Origin: IDS-8 sp965651325
GTDB taxonomy: Bacteria > Pseudomonadota > Gammaproteobacteria > Steroidobacterales > Woeseiaceae
Assembly (NCBI GenBank): GCA_965651325.1
Contig: CBFGSB010000001.1
Location: 1-64,000, forward strand
Reading direction: 5' to 3'
Length of the DNA: 64,000 nucleotides
Under the pieces are notes generated by a model. It worked only from the letters and a program-made list of their open reading frames with translations, was not told the origin of the DNA and searched no databases. Shown one piece after another: positions 44,961-53,094 of this stretch (the stretch's first letter is position 1; the number at the start of each line of letters is the position of its first letter). The translations under genes and the position numbers were made by a program.

Positions 44961-47047
44961 TGGACGATAGTCAGCTCGTCCAGGAGGCGCTCGGCCCCGT
45001 AAACCGTCTCCAGCGCCTCGAGGATGATGGCGGTGTCGACGGCGACGGTGCGGTTCACCGCCGGGTCGAACCAGTAGGCGCCGGCGATGGAATGGATGTT
45101 ACCGTCGAACGCGAGCCCGACGAGCGCGCCGTCGCCGGCGATGACCGGGCTGCCGGAGTTGCCGCCGGTGATGTCAGTGGTCGCGACGAAGTTGAAGGGC
45201 GTGTCGGAATCCAGTTCCTCGCGCGCCTGCTGCCAGCTCGGCGGCAGGGCGAACGGCGGCTCGCCGGTGACGCGCTCGAACAGCCGTTCGGTGTGCGTGA
45301 ACGGCTCGACCGGCTCGCCCTTCTCTTCCCAGCCCTCCACGGCGCCGTAGGTGATACGCAGCGTGAAGGTCGCATCGGGATAGATGTCGGTGCCGTAGAT
45401 CGCGAAGCGCGCGTCCGCGATCATCTCCTCGCCGCGGGTGACCGGCGCTTCCACCTGGTTCTCGTAACGCTTCCGCAGCGCCCGGGCATCGTCGTCGATG
45501 GCGAGGGCCAGCTCGATCATCGGGTCATTGCTGGCCTTGACGGCTTCGACGCCGCCCTCCCACAGCTCGCGCCGGTAGTCGACCTCATCCAGGCGACTGC
45601 CGTCGATGAGCGTGGCCGCGAGCTGCTCCGGGGCTGCATTGCCCAGCACCTCGTGCACGTAGGTGCTGTCGGGGCCGAGGTATTCGCGCATCTTGTCCAG
45701 CGAGTATTCGAGCGTCAGCTTCTCGTACGCCGCGTCGATCGGCCGCTCCGCGAAGAGCTGCGCTTCGACGCTGGGTAGCGCGGTGTCGGTGTAGCCGCGC
45801 AGGCGTTCCTCGTTGGGCTTCTCCCGCTCGACCGTACCGCGGACGATGGCGCGCGCGTAGTCGAACAGGTCGCTGCTGAACGCGGCACCGCCCTCGATGA
45901 ACAGGTGGTCCTCGTACAGGTTGCGATGGGCCTCGACCGCCTGCTCGATCAGGGACCAGGCGTCGCCGTAGCGGGAGGCGAGCTCCGGATCGGCCATGAC
46001 GGCTTCGCGAAGCTCCCGTTCCTCGGCAGCCTTCTGCGCCATCATCTCGTCATTGAGTAGCGCCTTGAGCTGGTTGCGGCGCACCTTGATGCCGTTCTCG
46101 ATGCCGAGAATGCGTTGCTGCACCGCACGGGCGGCTTCGTCGCTGGTGTCGCCCCAGGCGAGCATGCGGCCCCGCAGCTCCGAGTAGCGAACGAGCCACA
46201 TGGGGTAGACGACGTTGCGCAGCAATTCGAGCTGCGCCATCGTGAGCTGGCGCGACGTCGTACCCGGGTGCCCGGAGACGAACACGGGATCGCCGGCTTG
46301 GGGTCCTTTGCCGCGCCACGTCAGGAAGTTCGGCGTCTCGGCGGGCTTGCCGTCCTCATAGGCCCGCAGGAAGGACATGTCCAGGCACCAGCGGGGGAAG
46401 TTGAAGTTGTCCGGATCGCCCCCGAACGCGGCGATGGCGAGCTCCGGCGCGAACACGAGGCGGACGTCGTCGTAACGCTTGTACTGGTAGATGAAGTACT
46501 GGCCGCCGTTGTAGAGCGACACCGCCTCGCAGCGGCGCTCACCGCCGGAGGCTTCCTCGCAGGCCGATTCCAGGCGGGTGAGTGTCGCCTTGCGGGCCTC
46601 GTTGGCTTCCGGGCCTTCGAGACCGGCGATGGCGGAGGCGACGTCATCGGTGACATCTTTGTAGTCGACCAGGACGGAAACCTGCTGGCCCGGGCAACGT
46701 AGCTCCTCGTCCTCCGACCTGGCGTAGAACCCCAGGTCGGAGAGGTTGCGCTCTTCGGAGCTGAGGTTGCGGATACAGCCCCAGGTGCAATGGTTGTTGG
46801 TGAGGATCAGGCCGTCCGGGGAGGCGAAAGAGCCGGTGCAGCCGTTCTCCAGGCGCGTGGTGGAGAGTTGTGCGGACCGCAGCCAATCGCTGGTGATTCG
46901 GACGTCATACTTTTGTTCAACGGCATCTGCAGGGAAGTTGTCGATCGTCCACATACCTTCGTCAGGCACGGCCACCGAGGGGCTGGTAACGATCGCGGCA
47001 GCGGAGGCGAGCAGGAGCAGGCGGTGAACGAGTGCTGGCCGAGACAT
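44957..47047 (-). CDS. S46-family dipeptidyl-peptidase, DPP7 type
   Basis: 696 residues from ATG 47047 (AGGAAA upstream); signal peptide ends near SPSVAVPDEG. S46 enzymes are chymotrypsin-fold, periplasmic, and release dipeptides from unmodified N-termini. Visible: catalytic His86 in ILTNNHCTWG, Asp in the FNFPRWCLDMSFLR region, and Ser631 in TGGNSGSPVIAG. Eighteen residues after the Ser is Gly (FDGN), the position that is Gly in DPP7 (hydrophobic P1) and Arg in DPP11 (acidic P1); so it is predicted to prefer hydrophobic or broad P1. The family otherwise is best known in Bacteroidetes and Xanthomonadales. It leads a two-gene operon with the beta-lactamase-fold hydrolase. Confidence 0.92.
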   Translation of the reverse strand: MSRPALVHRLLLLASAAAIVTSPSVAVPDEGMWTIDNFPADAVEQKYDVRITSDWLRSAQLSTTRLENGCTGSFASPDGLILTNNHCTWGCIRNLSSEERNLSDLGFYARSEDEELRCPGQQVSVLVDYKDVTDDVASAIAGLEGPEANEARKATLTRLESACEEASGGERRCEAVSLYNGGQYFIYQYKRYDDVRLVFAPELAIAAFGGDPDNFNFPRWCLDMSFLRAYEDGKPAETPNFLTWRGKGPQAGDPVFVSGHPGTTSRQLTMAQLELLRNVVYPMWLVRYSELRGRMLAWGDTSDEAARAVQQRILGIENGIKVRRNQLKALLNDEMMAQKAAEERELREAVMADPELASRYGDAWSLIEQAVEAHRNLYEDHLFIEGGAAFSSDLFDYARAIVRGTVEREKPNEERLRGYTDTALPSVEAQLFAERPIDAAYEKLTLEYSLDKMREYLGPDSTYVHEVLGNAAPEQLAATLIDGSRLDEVDYRRELWEGGVEAVKASNDPMIELALAIDDDARALRKRYENQVEAPVTRGEEMIADARFAIYGTDIYPDATFTLRITYGAVEGWEEKGEPVEPFTHTERLFERVTGEPPFALPPSWQQAREELDSDTPFNFVATTDITGGNSGSPVIAGDGALVGLAFDGNIHSIAGAYWFDPAVNRTVAVDTAIILEALETVYGAERLLDELTIVQ

Positions 47048-47178
47048 GGGATTTCCTTTTTTTCGGCTGATCGGCAAGTGCCGCATTCCAGCAGACGGGC
47101 AGCGATATGACAATAAACGGTGGGTTATGAGCGGAATGCTTCGCCCAGGTTCCGAAACCCGAGAACGTCGATTGCCGT

Positions 47179-47586
47179 TTATCTCACCGGGCCGCCGATC
47201 GACCAGAGGTGCCCGAACGGATCCCTGAGCTGCCCGTATCGCGCTCCCCAGAACTGGTTGTCCAGCGGCATGGTCACTTCGGCCCCCGCTTCGACGGCCC
47301 GTTCCCAGGCCGCATCGGCATCGGGCACCTCGAGATGGAACGTGCAGCTCGCTCCACCCAGCCGGGTCGGCGCCTTGGCGCCCTCGCCGCCGAACTCGGG
47401 AAACTCGTCGTGCAGCATGAGCGCACCGGATCCCATCTTCAGATGGGCGTGCATCAGCCGCTTGCCGTCCTCGGCCGGATGCTTCGTCTCCAGCACCGCG
47501 CCGAAGGCTTGCTGGTAGAACGCAATGGCGGCTTCGCCGTCGTTGACGACGAGATGGGGAACAGGCGTCGATGTTTCCATGCTCAT
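47179..47586 (-). CDS. VOC-superfamily (PhnB-like/glyoxalase) protein
   Basis: 135 residues. Single-chain pair of beta-alpha-beta-beta-beta modules: VPHLVVNDGEAAIAFYQQAF, then MLHDEFPEF, and CTFHLEVPDADAAWERAVEA, ending YGQLRDPFGHLWSIGG. This is the PhnB/YdcT-like VOC subgroup with the typical RDPFGHLW end. Metal ligands would include His and Glu residues but the exact set is not clear here. Members isomerise or detoxify small substrates, or act as resistance proteins; no substrate is deducible. Monocistronic by position, with a 131-base gap to the S46 start. Confidence 0.85.
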   Translation of the reverse strand: MSMETSTPVPHLVVNDGEAAIAFYQQAFGAVLETKHPAEDGKRLMHAHLKMGSGALMLHDEFPEFGGEGAKAPTRLGGASCTFHLEVPDADAAWERAVEAGAEVTMPLDNQFWGARYGQLRDPFGHLWSIGGPVR

Positions 47587-47728
47587 GCCCTCACGATTGG
47601 TTGGGTTCGGCGAAAGTATAGATGAGATGTTTGCTTCCTCGGTTGCATCCTCGAGATACGCGACGGAAAGCCTCCCGATCAGCGGCGGGGTTCCAGCAAC
47701 TGAGCTCGACTGACGGGGCGGCGCGCCG

Positions 47729-48271
47729 TCAGAAGCGATAGCTCAACCCGGCCGTCAGCAGTCCACCGCTCTCCTCGTGCGTGCCGTCGAAGTAGCGGCC
47801 CTCCACACGGAAGCTGAGATCCCCGCTGCCGATGTCCACCCCCGCACCCAGCGCAGTCCCGTCTTTCCCGAAGATATCGATGGTGGTGCCCGGGGTGACG
47901 TCGGCGTCATACAGGATCACGCCGGCAAGGCCATAGACTTCTACAGCTTGCGTGACCGGGAAGATCAGCCGTCCGAAAACATCGAGTCCACTGGCGTCGA
48001 TCGTGACGTCGATATCGCCGACGCTATCCTCGGCGGAGCCGAGACTGAACAGCTCGACTCCGAGCGCAAAGCGCGGAACGAAGCGGTACTCGACACCGAA
48101 GAGCCAGCCGAGGTCGTTGCCCTCGAACGTGGCCGCGTCGTCCCGGTCCTTGATCAGGCTGCCGCCGATTCCGCCGTGCACGGCGAAACCGGTGCGATCC
48201 TGCGCATGGGCGACGGGCGCCGCAACGGCGAGTGCGAGGACGACGGCGACAAGCAGGCGAACGTATCGCAT
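47729..48271 (-). CDS. Small outer-membrane beta-barrel protein
   Basis: 180 residues from ATG 48271 (GGGGAGGTGGGAA before it). Signal peptide VVLALAVAAPVAHAQ, then alternating strands (GFAVHGGIGGSL, LGWLFGVEYRFVPRFALGVE, LSFRVEGRYFDGT) ending in SYRF with terminal Phe, as expected for an eight-stranded OmpA/OmpX-like barrel. No periplasmic domain. A structural or adhesion porin-like role is likely; specifics unknown. The PQQ-dehydrogenase gene lies 58 bases upstream on the same strand. Confidence 0.75.
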   Translation of the reverse strand: MRYVRLLVAVVLALAVAAPVAHAQDRTGFAVHGGIGGSLIKDRDDAATFEGNDLGWLFGVEYRFVPRFALGVELFSLGSAEDSVGDIDVTIDASGLDVFGRLIFPVTQAVEVYGLAGVILYDADVTPGTTIDIFGKDGTALGAGVDIGSGDLSFRVEGRYFDGTHEESGGLLTAGLSYRF

Positions 48272-48329
48272 TTCCCACCTCCCCTTGTTGTGCCGGGAAG
48301 TCTGCGGGACGCTGCCTGTGCGAGCAAGC

Positions 48330-49616
48330 TTACTGGGTCGGCGTGACTCTCCAGACGGTGTTCGAGAGGTCGTCGGCAACGATCAGCGCGCCGCGCGGGT
48401 CGAGCGACACGCCGACCGGGCGGCCGCGCGCGTCACCGTCGTCGGTCAGGAACCCCGTCACGAAGTCCACCGGCTCGCCCGTGGGCCGGCCGTTCCGGAA
48501 CGGTACGAACACCACCTTGTAGCCGACCGGCACGCTGCGGTTCCAGCTCCCGTGCTCGCCGATGAACGCGCCCTCCGCGAAACGCTGCCCCATCACCGGG
48601 CTGGAGAAGGCAAGGCCGAGCGCCGCCACGTGCGATCCCAGGCTGTAATCCGGGCGGATGGCCGAGGCGACTTTCTCCGGATCCTGCGGCTGTGCACGCA
48701 CATCGACGTTCTGGCCCCAGTAGCTGTAGGGCCAGCCGTAAAAGCCGCCTTCCCGAATGGCGGTCAGGTAGTCGGGAACGAGGTTCGGCCCGATCTCGTC
48801 GCGCTCGTTCACCGCCGCCCAGAGCTGGCCGTTCCGCGGCTGGATGGCGAGTGCGGTCGGGTTGCGAACACCGGTGGCGTACTGCCGGTGCGCGCCGGTC
48901 TGCGCGTTGACCTCCCAGATCACGGCCCGGTCGACCTCGGCATCCATCCCGCGCTCGGTGATGTTGCTGTTGGAGCCGATGCCGACATAAAGGAAGCGGC
49001 CGTCCGCGCTTGCGGTCATTGCCTTCGTCCAGTGGTGATTGATCGCGGACGGCAGTTGCGTGACGGTCGTCGGCGGCCCGCTCGCGCGCGTCTGGCCGGC
49101 ACGGTAGTCGAACCGCACGAGCTCATCCTGGTTGGCAACGTAAAGCGCATCGTCGATCAGGGCGAGGCCGTAAGGCGCATTGAGATTGTCGGCGAAGACA
49201 CCTTGTTGTTCGTAGGTCCCATCGCCGTCGGCATCGCGCAGCAGGGTCAGCCGATCGCCGCCGCCCCTGTCGGTCTTGCCCTGGCCCTTGATGTAGTTCG
49301 CGATGAGGTCCTTCGGGCGCAGCACGGGCGCGCCGCCGCCGGATCCCTCCGCCACCAGGATGTCACCGTTTGGCAGCACCAGCGTCTGGCGCGGCACCGC
49401 GAGGTCCGTGGCAATGGCCGTGATGCTGTAGCCCTGCGGCACGGTCGGGACCTCGTCGCCCCAGTTCGCCGGCATCGCGATCCGCATCTTGGGCAGGAGG
49501 CCGCGCCGCGGTTCGGGCAACTCCGGGTCGGGGCCGTACTGGGGCGGCGGCACATCGCCTCCGCCGCAGGCGGACAGGGCCACTGCCATGGCGGCTGCGA
49601 GCAGAAGCGGGCGCAT
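48330..49616 (-). CDS. PQQ-type soluble sugar (sorbosone) dehydrogenase family lipoprotein
   Basis: 428 residues, ATG 49616 overlapping the DUF2231 stop by one base. Lipobox LSAC at residues 14-17 and a glycine/proline-rich spacer. Six-bladed propeller of the GSDH/L-sorbosone dehydrogenase family: catalytic-base His in SAINHHWTKAMT, LYVGIGSNSNITERG metal loop, ATGVRNPTALAIQP, then FYGWPYSYWGQN and EHGSWNRSVPVGYKV. It would oxidise sugars or aldoses with PQQ in the periplasm; no PQQ synthesis genes are in the window. It is translationally coupled to the DUF2231 membrane protein, a frequent pairing that may pass electrons to the respiratory chain. Confidence 0.85.
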   Translation of the reverse strand: MRPLLLAAAMAVALSACGGGDVPPPQYGPDPELPEPRRGLLPKMRIAMPANWGDEVPTVPQGYSITAIATDLAVPRQTLVLPNGDILVAEGSGGGAPVLRPKDLIANYIKGQGKTDRGGGDRLTLLRDADGDGTYEQQGVFADNLNAPYGLALIDDALYVANQDELVRFDYRAGQTRASGPPTTVTQLPSAINHHWTKAMTASADGRFLYVGIGSNSNITERGMDAEVDRAVIWEVNAQTGAHRQYATGVRNPTALAIQPRNGQLWAAVNERDEIGPNLVPDYLTAIREGGFYGWPYSYWGQNVDVRAQPQDPEKVASAIRPDYSLGSHVAALGLAFSSPVMGQRFAEGAFIGEHGSWNRSVPVGYKVVFVPFRNGRPTGEPVDFVTGFLTDDGDARGRPVGVSLDPRGALIVADDLSNTVWRVTPTQ

Positions 49617-50059
49617 CACGTCACCTCCACGGCGCGAGGCCACGAGTAGCCGATCCAGGCGGCGATGAGCGCGAGGAGCGTCGCGATGACGGAGAGCACG
49701 AGCGCTTCCGGCATGATCGCCCAGGCGTCCTTCGCGTGGACGAAAGCATTGATGAGGCCGAGTACCCACATCGCGAGCAGCACCACGAAATAGGCAATTG
49801 AACGCCCCTTCCCCACGCGTTCCGCGCGCAACATATCGACCAGCGCCCACACCAGCGCGAAGGCGCCGACGAGCAGCCCGCCGGCGATCAGCCACGACGA
49901 GAAGTTGCTCCACTGGACCTGGAAGGTCGAGCGGTAGGCGAGGTCGCTGGCCAGCGCGCCCAGGAACAAGGGCAACGGAAAGGCGAGGAAGATCGCGTGC
50001 AGCGGGTGGAGGGGTCGGGAATATGCGTGCGCGGACAGGGTAGCCATTGTTCTTTGCAT
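49616..50059 (-). CDS. DUF2231 family membrane protein
   Basis: 147 residues, four membrane helices, with the DUF2231 pattern HPLHAIFLAFPLPLFLGALA near residue 17 (HP-LH at the start of helix 1), FSSWLIAGGLLVGAFALVWAL, VVLLAMWVLGLINAFVHAKD, and LVLSVIATLLALIAAWIGY. The two His near the first helix may bind haem in this family, but that is not established here. Start either ATG 50059 or 50047; the strong GGGAGG site sits close to the first. It shares a one-base overlap with the dehydrogenase gene downstream, so an electron-acceptor or membrane-partner role is inferred. Confidence 0.8.
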   Translation of the reverse strand: MQRTMATLSAHAYSRPLHPLHAIFLAFPLPLFLGALASDLAYRSTFQVQWSNFSSWLIAGGLLVGAFALVWALVDMLRAERVGKGRSIAYFVVLLAMWVLGLINAFVHAKDAWAIMPEALVLSVIATLLALIAAWIGYSWPRAVEVT

Positions 50060-50354
50060 TCACCTCCCGAACCGCTATCGGCTCCTCCCGGACGTCGATA
50101 CGGCGCGAATATGAGCTTGTTTCATCAAGGGTAGTAGATTCCGGAGGGACCGCAATCCGGCGCAGGCTCGTGACAGGTCCCGGTGCATCCCCGCTCGCGC
50201 GCACACGCCAACGGCGCCCAACCTTGCGGTCCTATTAGCTCGTATTTTGCAACAGTGCATACCGGATGCGCCGGTTTATCCCGCTATCCGCGCATCAGTA
50301 TCCTTCCTCGGGTCGGCCAGCCCCCTGATAACCCTTGGAGAGGAGTAGAGCGAA

Positions 50355-51200
50355 ATGTCACTGAAAACCCCGGGAACGATGAAAAGGTTTGCCCTGGCGT
50401 CGCTTGCCGTCATCGGATTGGGCGGCGCCGCCCATGCGGAGGACGTCTACTGCCCTCCGGACCTCGGCGCGGTCACGATCGACGGCAACGTGCTGATCAC
50501 CGCCGCATGCCGCATGGAAGGGACGACGGTCGAAGGGAACATCCTGTTGTACGCCGGCGGCTCCCTGGTCGCCCGCGGGCTGGATGTGGACGGTAACGTC
50601 CAGGGGGAGGATGCGGACTACGTGGACATCATGGAGTCGTCGATCGACGGCAGCGTACAGCTCGAACGCCTGGTCGGCGACGCCAGCAACCTCACCAGCA
50701 ACCTGGTCAACGGCAACATCCAGCTCGACGACAACCGGACGCGCCTGGAAGTGCTCGACAACACCGTGGGCGGAGACATCCAGGCATTCGATAACTCCGG
50801 TGGAGTCGTGATTGCCGACAACGTCGTGGACGGCAACCTGCAGTGCAAGGCGAACGCTCCCGCACCCGTCGGCAGCAACAACCGCGTGTCGGGCAACATG
50901 GAAGACCAGTGCGCCGACCTGCACCCGCAGGCGGATTCCGGCAGCGGCAACAGCGGCGGAACCGACGGCGGTAGCGGTAGCGGTGACGGCGGCAGCGGTG
51001 ACGGCGGCAGCGGTGGCGGTAACGGCGGCAGCGGCGGCGGCGTCATCGGCGGCGCAAGCGAAGGCACGCCGGGCAGCTCCGGGGGTGGCAGCTTCGATCC
51101 GGTGACCCTGGGTGGGTTCCTGGGCCTGTTCATCGCGACCGCGGCGCTGCGGAGGCAGCGGCACTCGCCGGTCGCGCTCGGGAAAGCGCAATCCAGGTGA
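50355..51200 (+). CDS. Secreted beta-helix-like, glycine-rich protein with GlyGly-CTERM-like tail
   Basis: 281 residues from ATG 50355 (GAGGAG upstream). Signal peptide ends GGAAHAEDV. Residues 30-190 have repeated short units (DGNVLI, DGNVQGE, DGSVQLE, NGNIQLD, GGDIQAF, DGNLQCK) roughly every 20-25 residues, the rhythm of a right-handed beta-helix. A glycine/serine stretch follows, then GGGSFDPVTLGGFLGLFI plus ATAALRRQRH: a GlyGly-type motif, one membrane helix and a basic end, as in rhombosortase substrates. The same arrangement closes the large surface protein at 30200. Function unknown; likely an exported, tail-processed surface protein. Confidence 0.8.
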   Translation: MSLKTPGTMKRFALASLAVIGLGGAAHAEDVYCPPDLGAVTIDGNVLITAACRMEGTTVEGNILLYAGGSLVARGLDVDGNVQGEDADYVDIMESSIDGSVQLERLVGDASNLTSNLVNGNIQLDDNRTRLEVLDNTVGGDIQAFDNSGGVVIADNVVDGNLQCKANAPAPVGSNNRVSGNMEDQCADLHPQADSGSGNSGGTDGGSGSGDGGSGDGGSGGGNGGSGGGVIGGASEGTPGSSGGGSFDPVTLGGFLGLFIATAALRRQRHSPVALGKAQSR

Positions 51201-51218
51201 TGACGGCCCACGCTTGCA

Positions 51219-51248
51219 CCCGGCCCGAGCCACGTGGCTCCGGCCGGG
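51219..51248. terminator. Near-perfect 30-base palindrome between convergent genes
   Basis: CCCGGCCCGAGCCAC (51219-51233) pairs with 51234-51248 with a single mismatch, leaving a small central loop. It lies 18 bases after the stop of the glycine-rich protein and just before the stop of the azoreductase on the other strand, so it fits a bidirectional terminator. Confidence 0.65.
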
Positions 51249-51256
51249 TACTGCGT

Positions 51257-51874
51257 TTAAGCCGCGGCGGCGCGTCTCGCCTGTCCCAACCCCGCGATGG
51301 CGCGGCGCGCCTGCGCAAGCGACGATTCGCGTGTGGCCTCGTCCATGGCGAGGCCTTCCGCGTGCACGAACTCGACGTCCTCCAGGCCCATGAACGCCAG
51401 GACCTGGCGCAACCAGGCCGTCTGGGCGTGCGCCTCGCCGTAGAGCCCCCCTCGCGCGATGAACACATAACCCTTCTTGCCGGTGACGAGACCCTGGGGG
51501 CCGGTTTCCGTGTAACGGAACGTGGCGCCCGCTCGCAGCACATGATCGAACCACGCTTTGAGTTGCGTCGGCACGCCGAAGTTGTACATCGGCACGGCAA
51601 TCACGACGGTATCGGCCGCGTGCAGCTCGGCAATGAGGGCGTCGGAACGGTCCGCGATCGCCTGCTGCGACGGCGTCCGTTTCGCCGGCTCGGCCAGCAG
51701 CGACTGGAAGCGCGCGAGGTCGAGGTGCGGCAGCGGCTCGGCCGTGACGTCCCGCAGCACGATTTGCCCGCCCGGGTTCTCGCGGCGCCATTGCTCCACG
51801 AACGCGTCCGCGAGGCGCGACGATGCCCCGTCGGCGCCGTAGAGGCTGGCCTGGATCTTGAGCAGCGTTGTCAT
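51257..51874 (-). CDS. azoR: FMN-dependent NADH-azoreductase (AzoR-type)
   Basis: 205 residues from ATG 51874 with AAAGGAGA before it. Flavodoxin-like fold: LLKIQASLYGADGASSRLAD (FMN phosphate loop), VVIAVPMYNFGVPTQLKAWF (the AzoR signature MYNF) and KGYVFIARGGLYGEAHAQT. The family reduces azo dyes and quinones with NADH and flavin by two-electron transfer, protecting against quinone stress. It is divergent from a LysR-type regulator with a 9-base inverted repeat in the gap, the classic layout for quinone- or dye-inducible control. The symbol is given by family resemblance, not by orthology proof. Confidence 0.88.
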   Translation of the reverse strand: MTTLLKIQASLYGADGASSRLADAFVEQWRRENPGGQIVLRDVTAEPLPHLDLARFQSLLAEPAKRTPSQQAIADRSDALIAELHAADTVVIAVPMYNFGVPTQLKAWFDHVLRAGATFRYTETGPQGLVTGKKGYVFIARGGLYGEAHAQTAWLRQVLAFMGLEDVEFVHAEGLAMDEATRESSLAQARRAIAGLGQARRAAAA

Positions 51875-51923
51875 TACAGAATCTCCTTTCTTAAATGCGC
51901 TGGGGCCATTCAACGATTGATCG

Positions 51924-51965
51924 AACCGATAGAAAAGCGCAAAATTTCGGCTCTACCTATCGGTT
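51924..51965. promoter_or_regulatory. Inverted-repeat operator between azoR and the LysR regulator
   Basis: AACCGATAG (51924-51932) and CTATCGGTT (51957-51965) are a perfect 9-base inverted repeat with 24 bases between, in the 97-base divergent gap. The location and symmetry fit a binding site for the LysR-type protein encoded at 51972. Confidence 0.6.
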
Positions 51966-51971
51966 GGTTCG

Positions 51972-52934
51972 ATGGAAAGTACCGAGACCACCCCCGCACC
52001 TCGCATTTCGCTCGAACAGTGGCGCTGCCTCGCCGCCGTGGTCGAGGCCGGCGGCTACGCGCAGGCGGCGGAGCGCCTGCACAAGAGCCAGTCGTCGGTG
52101 ACCTACTCCGTGCAAAAGCTGGAGGAGCTGCTCGGGCTCGATGCGTTCGTGATCCGCGGCCGCAAAGCGGTGCTGACGCCGGCCGGTGAGATGCTCTACC
52201 GCCGCGCGCGCCAGCTCCTGGATGACGCGGAGGCGCTGGAGCACGCGGCGCACCGCGCATCCGCGGGATGGGAGTCGGAGATCGCCCTCGCGGTCGAGAT
52301 CCTGTTCCCGACCTGGCTCGTGCTGGACTGCCTGGCCGCCTTCACCCGCGAAAGCCCGCAAACCCGCATCGAGCTCTACGAGACCGTGATGGACGGGGCA
52401 CCGGACCTGCTGCGCTCGGGCGGCGTGGACCTCGCCATCACGCCGCTCGTCCCTCCCGGCTTCGAAGCCGAGCCGCTTACGGCTTTCCGCGCTTTCCCGG
52501 CCGCTCATCCCGATCATCCGCTACATCGGCTCGGACGCCCGCTCACCATGCGCGACCTGCGCAAGCACACGCACCTGGTCGTCCGCGACAGCGGTTTGCG
52601 TCGCGATCGCAACACGCTCACCGTGAACGGGGAGCGCCGCTGGACCGTGTCCAACATGGCCACCTCGATCGGCGCGGCGTCCCGCGGCTATGGCTTCGCG
52701 TGGTTTCCCGAGGACAAGATCCGTACGGAGCTCGCCGAGGGCGTGCTGAAGCCGCTGCCGCTCGCGCGCGGACAGGAACGCCTGGGGCATATCTACCTGG
52801 TTTTCCGCGACCGGGATGCCGCGGGCCCCGGCACGCTGCGCCTGGCCGAGATCCTGCGCGAAGGGACCGGACAGGGCTGCCGCCGCCTGGACCAGGCGAC
52901 CGACGGCGCCCCCTTGCCGCTATCGCCACCGTGA
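51972..52934 (+). CDS. LysR-family transcriptional regulator
   Basis: 320 residues. N-terminal winged HTH (ISLEQWRCLAAVVEAGGYAQ, AAERLHKSQSSVTYSVQKLE; residues 12-60) and C-terminal periplasmic-binding-like effector domain (EIALAVEILFPTWLVLDCLA to IRTELAEGVLKPLPL). Length is normal. It is divergent from azoR across an inverted repeat, so it most likely activates or represses that quinone reductase in response to an electrophile. Residues after 300 are a low-complexity tail. The effector is unknown. Confidence 0.93.
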   Translation: MESTETTPAPRISLEQWRCLAAVVEAGGYAQAAERLHKSQSSVTYSVQKLEELLGLDAFVIRGRKAVLTPAGEMLYRRARQLLDDAEALEHAAHRASAGWESEIALAVEILFPTWLVLDCLAAFTRESPQTRIELYETVMDGAPDLLRSGGVDLAITPLVPPGFEAEPLTAFRAFPAAHPDHPLHRLGRPLTMRDLRKHTHLVVRDSGLRRDRNTLTVNGERRWTVSNMATSIGAASRGYGFAWFPEDKIRTELAEGVLKPLPLARGQERLGHIYLVFRDRDAAGPGTLRLAEILREGTGQGCRRLDQATDGAPLPLSPP

Positions 52935-53094
52935 GATTTCCCGGCTAGACTTGCCGCCCCCGTAGGGCAGCCCGCCGGCTGTCCGGGCGGCCGATTGCAA
53001 CCGGATGCGCTTGGCGAGCATCTACCTGATGTCCGGATGCAACTTTTCGGGCCTTTTTCTGGTCGTACGGCCGGTGCTCAAGGGAACACTGCGC

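Noticed and set aside
50935..51080. Repetitive GGC/AGC/GGT stretch
   Set aside because: It codes for a Gly/Ser linker in the secreted protein; it is not a CRISPR or tandem DNA repeat.
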